Positions 1 to 8,221 are shown, counted from the stretch's first letter. The stretch: 14,731 bases of DNA from Oscillospiraceae bacterium (GCA_028694405.1 JAQUTM010000038.1:1-14731), one strand, 5' to 3'. Translations and numbers: made by a program. Notes: generated from the sequence alone by a model not told the origin.

Positions 1-503
1 GGGTTGCCCACAACATAAGTCTTTTGAGGCTGCCCTAATTTTTCTACGGCACCCTGTACGGCAGCCAGTACCGCGTCTACATGGGGTGCCAACAGTTTAT
101 TGGTAACGCCGGGAAAAGCATTTTGCTCATGAATAGCCGTTTTTATGCCTTTTTTTGCTGCCGCGCGTACCACAGGCCCACTCACATATCCGCCTGCCCC
201 AATAACCAGCTGAGGCTCAACTTGGTTTAGTATACGGTTTGCTGCCACGGGACCCAGCGCCAAATGCCACACAGCCGCAATGTTGCGGCAAATATTTTTA
301 GGGGTAAAGCTGCGCTGTATACCGTGTACTTCTATATGATGAAACGGATAACCGGCTTTTGTTACCAAGCCATACTCCATGCCGCCCTTACGCCCTGCAA
401 AGTGAATTTCTGTGTTTGGATACTTTTCTTTTATGTAGCCGGCTATAGCCAAAGCCGGATTGATGTGTCCTGCTGTACCGCCTGCTGCAATTAAAACTTT
501 CAT
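1..503 (-). CDS. murG: MurG, lipid II-forming GlcNAc transferase (partial, N-terminal 167 residues)
   Basis: MurG is the peripheral membrane glycosyltransferase that adds GlcNAc from UDP-GlcNAc to lipid I, giving lipid II on the cytoplasmic face. Translating the minus strand from the ATG at 503 gives an uninterrupted frame to the window edge, so only the N-terminal, acceptor-binding half is present. It opens MKVLIAAGGTAGHINPALAI, the glycine-rich lipid-binding loop of the family (usually GGTGGH; here GGTAGH). It later carries GAGGYVSGP near residue 103 and HEQNAFPGVTN near residue 125, both MurG hallmarks. A strong ribosome site (GGAGGAGC, 509-516) sits 5 nt before the ATG. The gene starts 25 bases after the ftsW stop, so it is cotranscribed. 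Identification is firm; the UDP-GlcNAc-binding C-terminal half is outside the window. Confidence 0.96.
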   Translation of the reverse strand, partial: MKVLIAAGGTAGHINPALAIAGYIKEKYPNTEIHFAGRKGGMEYGLVTKAGYPFHHIEVHGIQRSFTPKNICRNIAAVWHLALGPVAANRILNQVEPQLVIGAGGYVSGPVVRAAAKKGIKTAIHEQNAFPGVTNKLLAPHVDAVLAAVQGAVEKLGQPQKTYVVGN

Positions 504-528
504 TTTTTGCTCCTCCGTAGTAACTCGC

Positions 529-1698
529 TTATGTCTTTTCCAAATTGGCACTTCGCGATACATTTAAAACAACACCGATTTCTCCCAGCAGCATAAGCAA
601 GCTGGAGCCACCATGGCTAAAAAACGGTAAACTGATACCTGTGTTAGGAATGGTATTTGTTACAACCGCGATGTTTAGCATCGCCTGCAATACAATTTGA
701 AACACAATACCTACCACGAGCATAGCGCCAAATTTATCTTTGGCGGTAATGGCAATATACATACCACGTAAAAACAGAGCAATAAAAAGCAAAATTACAA
801 TAGTGGCGCCAATAAAGCCAAGTTCTTCACAAACAATACTAAAAATAAAATCGTTGGCAGGCTCCGGCACATATAGATGCTTTTGCCTGCTGTTACCTAA
901 ACCAAGGCCGGTTAAGCCTCCGCTGCCTATTGCCAACAAGCTTTGCCTTGTTTGATAGTTTTTACCTAAAACGTCTTCAAAGGGATTTTGCCACATGTTT
1001 ATACGGTCCATTGCAACGGGCACTAAGTCCGGTTTGATAATAATCGCACTTACAATACCTACTACAAAAATGCCGGCTGCCAGTAAAAACCACCTGATGT
1101 CGGTACCGCCAACAAACATCATACAGCCGCCTATTGATACAATTAGTATGGTACCAGAAAGATGAGTCTCCAATACCATAAGAATAACCACAGGCATTAA
1201 GGCCACGCCAAAGGGAATTACACCATGCGTTAAAGTTTTCATTTTGGCGTATTTTAAACTTATCATATGTGCAAACACCAAAATAACGGCAAACTTTGCA
1301 ATTTCACTGGGCTGTACGGTAGAAAGCCCCGGAATACTAATCCATCGGTGCGCACCGTTAATTTCTGCGGTAAACAATACCACCACCAGCAATACCAAGC
1401 TGACGCCGTAAAGCGGCCATGCCAAAGTATGAAAGCGGTGATAATCAAAGTTGGCGGCAATAAACATAACAATTATGCCTACAATGGCAAACAGTAACTG
1501 CTTTTTTATAAAATAGGCGCTGTCGTCAAAACGATAATAGCCTACCGCGTAACTTGCGGAATATAACATTACAAGCCCAAAAATAAGCAACGTAAGCACC
1601 AATACCAAAAAGGGCAAATCCATAGGAGCTTTTTTTTCCTTTTTTTTCTGTTTTGCTTTAAAGGGCGTGTTTGTAACACGCAACGTTTTTTCTGCCAA
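529..1698 (-). CDS. ftsW: FtsW/SpoVE, SEDS-family septal peptidoglycan polymerase
   Basis: This 389-residue polytopic membrane protein belongs to the SEDS family, whose FtsW members polymerise lipid II glycan strands at the septum with a partner class B PBP. After a lysine-rich cytoplasmic tail (about residues 1-27) come roughly ten hydrophobic segments. Family signatures are visible: VQPSEIAKFA (128-137), GSGGLTGLGLGNSRQKH (258-274), ANDFIFSIVCEELGF (281-295) and NTGISLPFFSHGGSS (352-366). D283 corresponds to the essential SEDS aspartate. SHGGSS replaces the commoner SYGGSS. The start is a TTG, supported by AAAGGAG at 1707-1713 with an 8-nt spacer; the next in-frame methionine (residue 26) is closer to the membrane and has no comparable site. 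It lies downstream of mraY and upstream of murG. The matching transpeptidase is encoded at 5749-8058. It could equally be named spoVE; sequence alone does not separate vegetative from sporulation roles. Confidence 0.96.
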   Translation of the reverse strand: MAEKTLRVTNTPFKAKQKKKEKKAPMDLPFLVLVLTLLIFGLVMLYSASYAVGYYRFDDSAYFIKKQLLFAIVGIIVMFIAANFDYHRFHTLAWPLYGVSLVLLVVVLFTAEINGAHRWISIPGLSTVQPSEIAKFAVILVFAHMISLKYAKMKTLTHGVIPFGVALMPVVILMVLETHLSGTILIVSIGGCMMFVGGTDIRWFLLAAGIFVVGIVSAIIIKPDLVPVAMDRINMWQNPFEDVLGKNYQTRQSLLAIGSGGLTGLGLGNSRQKHLYVPEPANDFIFSIVCEELGFIGATIVILLFIALFLRGMYIAITAKDKFGAMLVVGIVFQIVLQAMLNIAVVTNTIPNTGISLPFFSHGGSSLLMLLGEIGVVLNVSRSANLEKT

Positions 1699-1706
1699 GG
1701 GAATCG

Positions 1707-1713
1707 CTCCTTT
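1707..1713 (-). promoter_or_regulatory. Ribosome binding site fixing the ftsW TTG start
   Basis: Minus-strand AAAGGAG lies 8 nt upstream of the TTG at 1698. It is the best Shine-Dalgarno match near the 5' end of the frame and is the reason for choosing a non-ATG start. Confidence 0.8.
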
Positions 1714-1798
1714 ACAAGTAAGGTTTAACCCGCCCTATATAGTGATATACAGGCCCAAACCGCTTATATCAAGTAGTTTTTTGCGTTTACAACACAAT

Positions 1799-2815
1799 TT
1801 AACACGATACATAAATATAAATGCAGCTAAGCAATACGCACACTAAAGTGACAAAGCTAAAACCGGTAACAATTTTTATTTCACTCCACCCACACATCTC
1901 AAAGTGGTGGTGAATCGGTGACATTTTAAACAGTCTTTTACCGTGTGTCAATTTAAAATAGGTAACTTGAATTACCACACTGGCTGCTTCAATCATATAG
2001 ATAAGGCCAATTAAAAACAGCAGTTCGGGGTGACCCATGCCAAACGCCAAAGCAACCACTGCTCCACCTAAAAACATACTGCCTGTATCTCCCATAAACA
2101 CCTTTGCAGGGTAAAAATTCCAAGCCAAAAAGCCTGCACAGCCACCGGCAATGGCGGCGGCAAAAAGCCCTAAAGTAAACTGGCTTAAAAGACTTGTAAT
2201 AATCATAAACCCAAGACTGCCAACAAAGGTTACGCTAGACGCAAGACCGTCAATGCCATCAGTTAAGTTTACCGCATTTACAGTGAAAATAATCAATAAA
2301 AATGTAATAGGATAATAAAAAATGCCAAAATCAATTATGCCTAAAAAAGGAAATTGAACCGCAGTTGTCAGCTCGCCGTTTAAATACAGGCTAATTAAAA
2401 ACACAGTTGTAATAAACACCTGCATAATAATTTTATATCGCGCTTTTAAGCCTAAGTTGCGTTTTTTTACTACTTTTATAAAATCATCTACAAAACCCAC
2501 AAAGCCAAAAGCCAACGCCGTAATAAAGCACATAAACAAATTATAATTTGCTTTTACATAAGCAGCGCCCATTAAGTCGGGAATTTGGCTGCCTATGCAC
2601 ATGGCTCCCGACAAAATGCCTACCAATGTACCCAAAATAAACATCAATCCGCCCATTGTAGGCGTTCCCTGTTTGCCCTTGTGCCAAGTTGGTCCTATTT
2701 CTTTTATGGTTTGGCCATACTTCAATCGCTTTAAAAAGGGAATAAAGAAAAAACCGCTGAGTGCTGTCACCGCCAACGAAGTAATCGCCGTTATCATAAG
2801 TGCAATTCGTATCAT
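1799..2815 (-). CDS. mraY: MraY, phospho-MurNAc-pentapeptide transferase (lipid I synthase)
   Basis: MraY transfers phospho-MurNAc-pentapeptide from the UDP precursor to undecaprenyl phosphate, making lipid I in the cytoplasmic membrane. The 338-residue product has about ten membrane segments and all the family signatures: KGKQGTPTMGG (46-56), FVDDFIKV with the catalytic-site aspartate pair D110-D111, NAVNLTDGIDGLAS (180-193), MGDTGSMFLGG with D243 (241-251), and MSPIHHHFE with the three histidines 302-304. Length is normal for Gram-positive MraY. The ATG at 2815 is preceded by AGGAGAG at a suitable distance. It starts 30 bases after the murF stop. Downstream, ftsW follows after a gap of about 100 bases, where many related clusters carry murD; none is present here. 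Confidence 0.97.
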   Translation of the reverse strand: MIRIALMITAITSLAVTALSGFFFIPFLKRLKYGQTIKEIGPTWHKGKQGTPTMGGLMFILGTLVGILSGAMCIGSQIPDLMGAAYVKANYNLFMCFITALAFGFVGFVDDFIKVVKKRNLGLKARYKIIMQVFITTVFLISLYLNGELTTAVQFPFLGIIDFGIFYYPITFLLIIFTVNAVNLTDGIDGLASSVTFVGSLGFMIITSLLSQFTLGLFAAAIAGGCAGFLAWNFYPAKVFMGDTGSMFLGGAVVALAFGMGHPELLFLIGLIYMIEAASVVIQVTYFKLTHGKRLFKMSPIHHHFEMCGWSEIKIVTGFSFVTLVCVLLSCIYIYVSC

Positions 2816-2845
2816 ATGTTTTACTCTCCTGTGTTTATATAGTGC

Positions 2846-4201
2846 CTACAGTTCATAGTACGCCTGTAGAATTTCCTCAAATTTCATACCGCGGCTTGCC
2901 TTTACTATTACGGCATCACCCTCGGTGGCGTTTTGGGCTATAAGCTGTGCTGCCTCCTGCTTTGTGGTGGTGTGGTAAGCTCTTTTATGTCCCGCTTTAC
3001 ACGCGCCTTCGTAAATATACTGCGCCTGCTCACCGTAAGTTATCAGTACGTCTACACCCTTTTGCGCTGCATAAGCCCCAACTTGCATATGTGACTGTGT
3101 GCTTATTTCGCCCAATTCTAACATATCTCCAAATACGGCAATGGTTTTTTTTGCTTTTAACGCTGTAACTGCATTAACAGCGGCGCGCATACTATCGGGG
3201 TTTGCATTATAGCAATCCTCCAAAACCGTTATGCCTTTGTGCTTTACAAGCTTTTGACGCATACCCGCAGGCGTATATTTTTCCAAAGCACTTACCGCAA
3301 TATAGGGGCTTAAACCCAAACGTGTGGCAAGCGTATATGCACCCAAAGCGTTATAAATATTATGAGGGCCTACCGCAGGGATATAGGCATCAAAATTTCC
3401 GTATTCTCTATCTACAATGGTAAAATGCTCGCCTTCATCGGTCGCCTTACGTTTTGCATAAATAGTTGCATCCGGGTTTTCAATGCCATAGGTAACTTTG
3501 TTAAGATGGGGAGGCACTACGGCTTTTTTTAAGTAAGCATCGTCGCCGTTTAATACCAATAGCCCGCCGGGTTCCATGCCATCACAAATTTCCATTTTAG
3601 CTTTTAAGATATTATCTTGTGTTTTTAAATTTTGTATGTGGCTTACACCAATGCAAGTTATAATAGCAGCCTGCGGCTTTACGGCAGATGTAAGCTTGTG
3701 TATGTCTCCCAAATTGTCCATTCCCATTTCCACAACGGCAAAAGCATAGGTATCGTCAAGCCGCATTAGGGTATTAGGTACGCCAAGTTCGTTATTTTGG
3801 TTGCCTTCTGTTTTTAAAGTTTTACCAAATGCCGCAAGCACACAGGCTACAAATTCTTTCGTGGTGGTTTTTCCAACACTGCCGGTTACACCAACCAAAA
3901 TAGGGCTGTAAGCGTCACGATAGTTGCCCCCTATCTTTATCATCGCATCTTGGCTGTTTGGCACAACAATTAACTTATCCGCAGGCACATGCTCTAACAA
4001 ACGCTCGGCTACAATAAAGGCTGCCCCTTTCTCCAATGCTGTTTGGGCATAGTCATGACCGTCTACGCGTTCCCCTTTAATTGCAACAAAAATACTGCCG
4101 GGAATTACGGCACGGCTATCTGTAACCACCGCCGTAATAAAAGGGGGTTGGCTAACTTCAGCAATTCCCTTTAACAAATCTTTCGCCTGTACCTGTTCCA
4201 T
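2846..4201 (-). CDS. murF: MurF, UDP-MurNAc-tripeptide:D-Ala-D-Ala ligase
   Basis: MurF is the cytoplasmic ATP-dependent ligase that adds D-Ala-D-Ala to UDP-MurNAc-tripeptide, completing the pentapeptide used by MraY. The 451-residue protein shows the three-domain Mur ligase plan: an N-terminal UDP-MurNAc domain with TDSRAVIPGSIFVA (27-40), a central ATPase with GVTGSVGKTTTK (104-115), and a C-terminal domain. MurF-type signatures include TEGNQNNELGVPNTL (131-145), an HxxxLxxxxNIxxAK segment ending at K202, which is probably the carbamylated lysine, LEDCYNANPDSMRAAV (327-342) and FGDMLELG (357-364). The ATG at 4201 has a moderate AGAGG site about 10 nt upstream. An 86-base gap separates it from murE. 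It precedes mraY, the arrangement usual in Clostridia. Confidence 0.96.
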   Translation of the reverse strand: MEQVQAKDLLKGIAEVSQPPFITAVVTDSRAVIPGSIFVAIKGERVDGHDYAQTALEKGAAFIVAERLLEHVPADKLIVVPNSQDAMIKIGGNYRDAYSPILVGVTGSVGKTTTKEFVACVLAAFGKTLKTEGNQNNELGVPNTLMRLDDTYAFAVVEMGMDNLGDIHKLTSAVKPQAAIITCIGVSHIQNLKTQDNILKAKMEICDGMEPGGLLVLNGDDAYLKKAVVPPHLNKVTYGIENPDATIYAKRKATDEGEHFTIVDREYGNFDAYIPAVGPHNIYNALGAYTLATRLGLSPYIAVSALEKYTPAGMRQKLVKHKGITVLEDCYNANPDSMRAAVNAVTALKAKKTIAVFGDMLELGEISTQSHMQVGAYAAQKGVDVLITYGEQAQYIYEGACKAGHKRAYHTTTKQEAAQLIAQNATEGDAVIVKASRGMKFEEILQAYYEL

Positions 4202-4287
4202 TAAGCTTTTACCTCTCTTTTTGATAAGCTGTGTTAAACAGTCTATCCGCTATTACCTTTTGCAAGCAAAATACAAAAGCACTTTTT

Positions 4288-5727
4288 TTACAGTCCTTTT
4301 TGTGCTATCCAATCTCTTACAATGCGATGTTCATCTAAATAGATGGTTACGCCGTCAATTACCTGATAATCCTCGTGACCTTTACCGCAAAGCACTAAAA
4401 CATCGTCTTTTTTCAGTTGTTCCAGTGCAAATAAAACGGCTGTGCGCCGCTCCACCTCAGCATGGTAGGGCTTTCCGCCGGCCTTTAGGATAGGTTCCAC
4501 ATCGGATAAAATAGCCTCGGGATTTTCTTTGCGCGGATTATCGCTGGTAAGCACAATATAGTCTCCGTATTTTAATGCAGCATGCGCCATGGCAGGGCGT
4601 TTTTTTGCGTCGCGCTCGCCTGCACAGCCAAACAACACCACCAAGCGTCCCTCTACAAAAGGTGCCACGCTGGACAGCATTTTTTCAATGCCGTCGCCCG
4701 TGTGGGCATAATCTACAATAACAGTAAAATCGCCATGATACAAAACTTCGCTCCGTCCGCAAACGCCGTGACATTTGCTAAGTGCCGCAGCGGCAACTTG
4801 TGGTTTTATACCGCAGGCAATGGCACAAACAGCCGCCGTTAAAGCGTTGTGTACCGAATAATCTCCCGGCATAGGGAATTGTACGCGTTCAATAATTCCT
4901 TTTCCCACCATGGCAAATTTTGTGCCGCCCGCCGAGAGCTTAATATCCCTTGCCGTGTAATCTGCCTCATCATTGCCCGCACTAAAAGTCAACACGGGTA
5001 CGTCAGGGTAATCCTGCATAATGCGCTGCGTGTACGGGTCATCTAAATTCAATACCATTTTATCACACTGGGCAAACAGCATCTCTTTCGCCTTAAAATA
5101 TGCCTCCAGCGTGCCATGATAATCCAAATGGTCCTGTGTTAAATTGGTAAATGCCGCACAGGCAACGTGCAAGCCGTATAATCGCAGCTGATGCAGTGCC
5201 TGACTGCTGGCTTCCATTACGGCATACTCGCACCCCGCCATAACCATGCGGGCAAATAAGGCATTTAAATCCCAAGGCTCGGGTGTCGTGTATTTGGCAG
5301 GCACCTCCATGTTGTCAATTTCTACATGAATAGTTCCAATTAAGCCGCATTTGTGGCCTGCCTGCTCTAAAATTTGTTTTAGCAAGCTTGTTACGGTCGT
5401 TTTGCCGTTTGTGCCTGTAACTGCTATCAGCTTTAGCTTATCGGCAGGGCGACCAAAGAAATTTTGACACAGCAATGCGTATGCCATGCGTGTGTTAGGT
5501 ACAATAATTTCATTGGACAGCCCCAAAGAGCGTTCGCACACAACGGCTGCCGCGCCTGCCTTTAAGGCTGCGGCGGCAAAGTCATGTCCGTCACTTGTTA
5601 TGCCTTTTGTACAAACAAATAAATGTCCGTTTCTTACTTTACGAGAGTCCTGTGTAACCGCACACACCTCTACATCGGGTAAATTGCCTGTATAGGTTAT
5701 GCCTTTAAAAAGCTCTTTTGTGTTCAT
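4288..5727 (-). CDS. murE: MurE, UDP-MurNAc-L-Ala-D-Glu:meso-diaminopimelate ligase
   Basis: MurE adds the third stem-peptide residue to UDP-MurNAc-dipeptide in the cytoplasm. From the ATG at 5727 the product is 479 residues. It contains VTQDSRKVRNGHLFV (24-38), the P-loop VTGTNGKTTVTSLL (103-116), TTPEPWDL (147-154), an AYFKAKEMLF segment with the probable carbamylated K214, and SDNPRKENPEAIL (395-407). DNPR (396-399) is the established signature of meso-diaminopimelate-specific enzymes, so the wall is inferred to be of the A1-gamma mDAP type rather than L-Lys. GKGHEDYQ lies near residue 448. The frame extends 18 bases further to a TTG at 5745, but that extension overlaps the ribosome site AGAGAGGTG (5734-5742), which serves the ATG. 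Only 21 bases separate this start from the transpeptidase stop. Confidence 0.96.
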   Translation of the reverse strand: MNTKELFKGITYTGNLPDVEVCAVTQDSRKVRNGHLFVCTKGITSDGHDFAAAALKAGAAAVVCERSLGLSNEIIVPNTRMAYALLCQNFFGRPADKLKLIAVTGTNGKTTVTSLLKQILEQAGHKCGLIGTIHVEIDNMEVPAKYTTPEPWDLNALFARMVMAGCEYAVMEASSQALHQLRLYGLHVACAAFTNLTQDHLDYHGTLEAYFKAKEMLFAQCDKMVLNLDDPYTQRIMQDYPDVPVLTFSAGNDEADYTARDIKLSAGGTKFAMVGKGIIERVQFPMPGDYSVHNALTAAVCAIACGIKPQVAAAALSKCHGVCGRSEVLYHGDFTVIVDYAHTGDGIEKMLSSVAPFVEGRLVVLFGCAGERDAKKRPAMAHAALKYGDYIVLTSDNPRKENPEAILSDVEPILKAGGKPYHAEVERRTAVLFALEQLKKDDVLVLCGKGHEDYQVIDGVTIYLDEHRIVRDWIAQKGL

Positions 5728-5733
5728 GTGCTG

Positions 5734-5742
5734 CACCTCTCT
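5734..5742 (-). promoter_or_regulatory. Ribosome binding site fixing the murE ATG start
   Basis: Minus-strand AGAGAGGTG lies 6 nt before the ATG at 5727. Because it sits inside the open extension that begins at a TTG at 5745, it argues that translation starts at 5727. Confidence 0.75.
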
Positions 5743-5748
5743 CAAAAT

Positions 5749-8058
5749 TTACTCGTAAATATCGCCATCGCTGGCATCATTATTAAATGTTACGGTAACA
5801 ATGGTACCCATAGGCACTTGTGTGTTTGCCTCCACCTCTTGCGTAACGGCAACGGTGTTTGCGTCGGCACCTGCCGAACCTACACGTTTAATATTTAAAC
5901 CTGCCGCAGATAAAATTTGCGCGGCACTTTTTGCGTTATAGCCAACTACATTTGGTACTGTTACAAGATTATTGTCCAGTCCCTCTTCGGTATACAAAAC
6001 AACTGTGCTTCCCTGTGCAAGAGCAGTACCCGAAGTTGGATATTGTTTTACCACCACACTGCCATTGCCGATTATTTTAGGCGTAAAGCCTTTATTTTGT
6101 AACGCAACCTGCGCTTTAGCCAAATTAACCGTAACAGTGTTGGGAACGCTTACCTCGGCTACGGCAAGTTCTTCACTTGTATAGCTGGCCTCAACGCCCA
6201 AATACGGCATAACCTCGGCAATAACACTGCCTACTACCGGAGCACTTAATTGACCGCCGTAGGAAGAATAGCTATGCGGTTCATCTAAAACAACCAATAC
6301 CGCAATTTGCGGGTCATTAGCGGGTGCAAACCCTACAAAGCTTGCTATACGCGCCTCTGGGTCTCCGCTATCCAGCTTTTGGCTGGTACCGCTTTTACCG
6401 CCCACACGATACCCGCTAACATAAGCATATGTACCGTGACCGCTTACTACGTTTTCTTCCAAAATACTGCTTATGGTGGCGGAAACTTCCTCGCTGATAA
6501 CCTGACGTTTTATACTGGGAGTCAACTCTTCTATAATATTGCCCTCTGCGTCCAAAATTTTACTTACCACATGGGGCTGTACTAAATTTCCTCCGTTAAC
6601 TGCCGCTGCTACAGCGGTTATCATTTGAATAGGCGTAATTTTACTGCTTTGCCCAAAAGAGGAGCTGGCAAGCTCGGTAACGCCCAGCTGTTCGGCTTTG
6701 TAAACAAATCCCTTTTGTTCTCCAGGTAGGTCAATGCCCGTTTTTTCCGTAAAGCCAAAGCCGCGTAAATAGTTATAAAACACATAGGGACCCATGGCCG
6801 CGCCAATTTGAATAAAAGACGGATTGCACGAGTTTATAAGCGCCATTGCAAATGACTGCGTACCGTGGCCGCCCGCCTCGGCGCAGCGCATAGTGTGCCC
6901 GCCCACTACTATGCTGCCATGGCAAGTGTAGTGGTTGTTTAATGTAGCGCTTCCACTGTCTAAAGCCGCGCTTGCAGTTACAACTTTAAAAACCGATCCC
7001 GGCTCATAAGCATCGTTTACGGCTTTATTGCGCCATTGCTCATAAATTGCAGTCCAGTAAGCATCGTTTCGCTTTGTATCGTCCGTAATAGCTTCTATTT
7101 CTGCCGTTTTTGCGGCATCAACCAAAGTATAGGGGTCGTTCAAATCAAAATCTGGCAGAACGCTCATGGCTAAAATTGCGCCTGTGTTTACGTCCATAAC
7201 AATACCTACACCTTTTTGGCTGACATTATGCTCTGTTACCGCAAAGGCTAAGTATTTATCTAATACATGCTGTATCGTTTCGTCGATTGTAAGCACCAGT
7301 CCATGGCCATCAGTGGCCGGATATTCGGCATCATACGAATAGGGCATTTCAATATTCCAACCGTTTTTAGCGCTTACAATGCGCCCGGGGGTACCTGTCA
7401 GCTGTTCATCATAATAGCTTTCAATCCCCGATAAACCTTGATTATCTCCGCCCACGCAGCCTAAAACTGCGCTTGCAAAATCGCCAAAGGGATAATATCT
7501 TTTGCTGCCCTGCTCAAAGCCGATTGCCGAACCCAAATTGTTATCCACAATATATTGGCGCAAGGTGTCTACAGTAGGTTTATCAACTTTTTTCTTTATC
7601 CATTGCCAACTGGAAGTTGTTTTTCCCACTTTATCCCGTATCGTTTGCTCATCTACTTCTAAAATAGTGGATAACCCTGCAATAATCGTCTCTTCATAAG
7701 ACAAAGTTGCAGACACGCTTTCTCCCTGTTTTTCCAGCTCTTTTTTGCGCGCAGCTGCCCAGCTTTCAGAATCCTGTTTAATCTGATGCGGGTCAATTAC
7801 CACATCGTAAACGGTTGCACTTTGCGCTAAAACCTTCATGTTTGTGTCGTAAATAGTACCGCGATTGGGCACAATTACCGTATCCTTCAGCTGTTGTTCT
7901 GTCGCTTTTTGGCGATAATCTTCATATTCTTGTATTTGTAGTTTGGCCAAATTATAAAAAATAAAGCTTGTTGCCCCCACAAAAATAATTACTAACGATA
8001 TGATACGCAGCCGTATACCGGGAATATTGCGGGCTTGGGGTTTATTGTCATCTTGCAC
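5749..8058 (-). CDS. ftsI: Division transpeptidase (class B PBP, FtsI/PbpB/SpoVD family) with two PASTA domains
   Basis: This 769-residue class B penicillin-binding protein cross-links peptidoglycan stem peptides outside the membrane, normally with FtsW as polymerase partner. A single membrane anchor lies at about 17-37, followed by the PBP dimerisation domain (VPNRGTIYD at 63-71). The transpeptidase domain has its catalytic triad motifs in order: SVFK (355-358, S355 the acyl-enzyme serine), SCN (410-412) and KSGTSQ (555-560). Two PASTA domains end the protein (about 634-691 and 697-758, the second opening VTVPNVVGYNAKSAAQIL). Translation starts at a GTG, backed by GGAGGAGG at 8068-8075. It sits between ftsL and murE, where Bacillus carries separate pbpB and spoVD genes; only one is found here, so it may serve vegetative division, sporulation or both. 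Two long hairpins precede it. Confidence 0.95.
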   Translation of the reverse strand: MQDDNKPQARNIPGIRLRIISLVIIFVGATSFIFYNLAKLQIQEYEDYRQKATEQQLKDTVIVPNRGTIYDTNMKVLAQSATVYDVVIDPHQIKQDSESWAAARKKELEKQGESVSATLSYEETIIAGLSTILEVDEQTIRDKVGKTTSSWQWIKKKVDKPTVDTLRQYIVDNNLGSAIGFEQGSKRYYPFGDFASAVLGCVGGDNQGLSGIESYYDEQLTGTPGRIVSAKNGWNIEMPYSYDAEYPATDGHGLVLTIDETIQHVLDKYLAFAVTEHNVSQKGVGIVMDVNTGAILAMSVLPDFDLNDPYTLVDAAKTAEIEAITDDTKRNDAYWTAIYEQWRNKAVNDAYEPGSVFKVVTASAALDSGSATLNNHYTCHGSIVVGGHTMRCAEAGGHGTQSFAMALINSCNPSFIQIGAAMGPYVFYNYLRGFGFTEKTGIDLPGEQKGFVYKAEQLGVTELASSSFGQSSKITPIQMITAVAAAVNGGNLVQPHVVSKILDAEGNIIEELTPSIKRQVISEEVSATISSILEENVVSGHGTYAYVSGYRVGGKSGTSQKLDSGDPEARIASFVGFAPANDPQIAVLVVLDEPHSYSSYGGQLSAPVVGSVIAEVMPYLGVEASYTSEELAVAEVSVPNTVTVNLAKAQVALQNKGFTPKIIGNGSVVVKQYPTSGTALAQGSTVVLYTEEGLDNNLVTVPNVVGYNAKSAAQILSAAGLNIKRVGSAGADANTVAVTQEVEANTQVPMGTIVTVTFNNDASDGDIYE

Positions 8059-8067
8059 GGTTGTTTT

Positions 8068-8075
8068 CCTCCTCC
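8068..8075 (-). promoter_or_regulatory. Strong ribosome binding site for the GTG start of ftsI
   Basis: Minus-strand GGAGGAGG, 9 nt upstream of the GTG at 8058. Its 5' edge lies only two bases from the base of the hairpin at 8078-8114, so folding of that hairpin could influence ribosome access. Confidence 0.8.
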
Positions 8076-8077
8076 GC

Positions 8078-8114
8078 TAAAGCCTGTTTTTTATCTATGC
8101 ATAAACAGGCTTTA
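8078..8114 (-). repeat. Perfect 12-bp inverted repeat abutting the ftsI ribosome site
   Basis: Arms 8078-8089 and 8103-8114 (TAAAGCCTGTTT and its exact complement) enclose a 13-nt loop. On the minus strand it ends two bases before the ftsI Shine-Dalgarno sequence. It is not followed by a U-tract, so an intrinsic terminator is unlikely. An mRNA-processing, stability or translation-control structure is possible. Confidence 0.75.
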
Positions 8115-8146
8115 AGGGCAAAGAGAAAAACGTCTCTTTGCCCTTA
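8113..8146 (-). repeat. Perfect 14-bp inverted repeat in the ftsL-ftsI gap
   Basis: Arms 8113-8126 and 8133-8146 (TAAGGGCAAAGAGA and its exact complement) enclose a 6-nt loop. The base of this stem overlaps the next hairpin by two bases, giving back-to-back helices in the mRNA. Neither strand shows a convincing run of U after it: the minus strand continues AAGCCTG, the plus strand TATTTAAATAA. It resembles the stem of a terminator without the tail. Confidence 0.75.
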
Positions 8147-8221
8147 TATTTAAATAAAGCAGTGCACATAGGTACTGATACCACATTTATATGCAAACAT
8201 GGTCTATATCATTTTATTTTG
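8147..8221 (-). other. Untranslated spacer between ftsL stop and tandem hairpins
   Basis: With the hairpins this makes the ftsL-ftsI gap 163 bases, long for this cluster. The 75 bases are AT-rich. No -35/-10 pair with acceptable spacing was found, and there is no small gene with a ribosome site. Confidence 0.5.

Noticed and set aside
264..494. A 76-codon plus-strand open frame at the left end
   Set aside because: It is antisense to murG, whose minus-strand translation is unmistakable, and lacks a ribosome site.
4202..4287. Possible regulatory element or small gene in the murE-murF gap
   Set aside because: 86 AT-rich bases with only short, weak inverted repeats, and no promoter or ribosome site other than that of murF.
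8078..8146. Intrinsic terminator between ftsL and ftsI
   Set aside because: Both stems are strong, but no U-tract follows either of them on the transcribed strand, and ftsI has no visible promoter of its own.
8147..8221. Sigma-E-like promoter for the transpeptidase (CATATAAAT with GATATA upstream)
   Set aside because: spoVD in Bacillus is sigma-E dependent, but here the upstream element is a poor match and its spacing of about 11 nt is too short.
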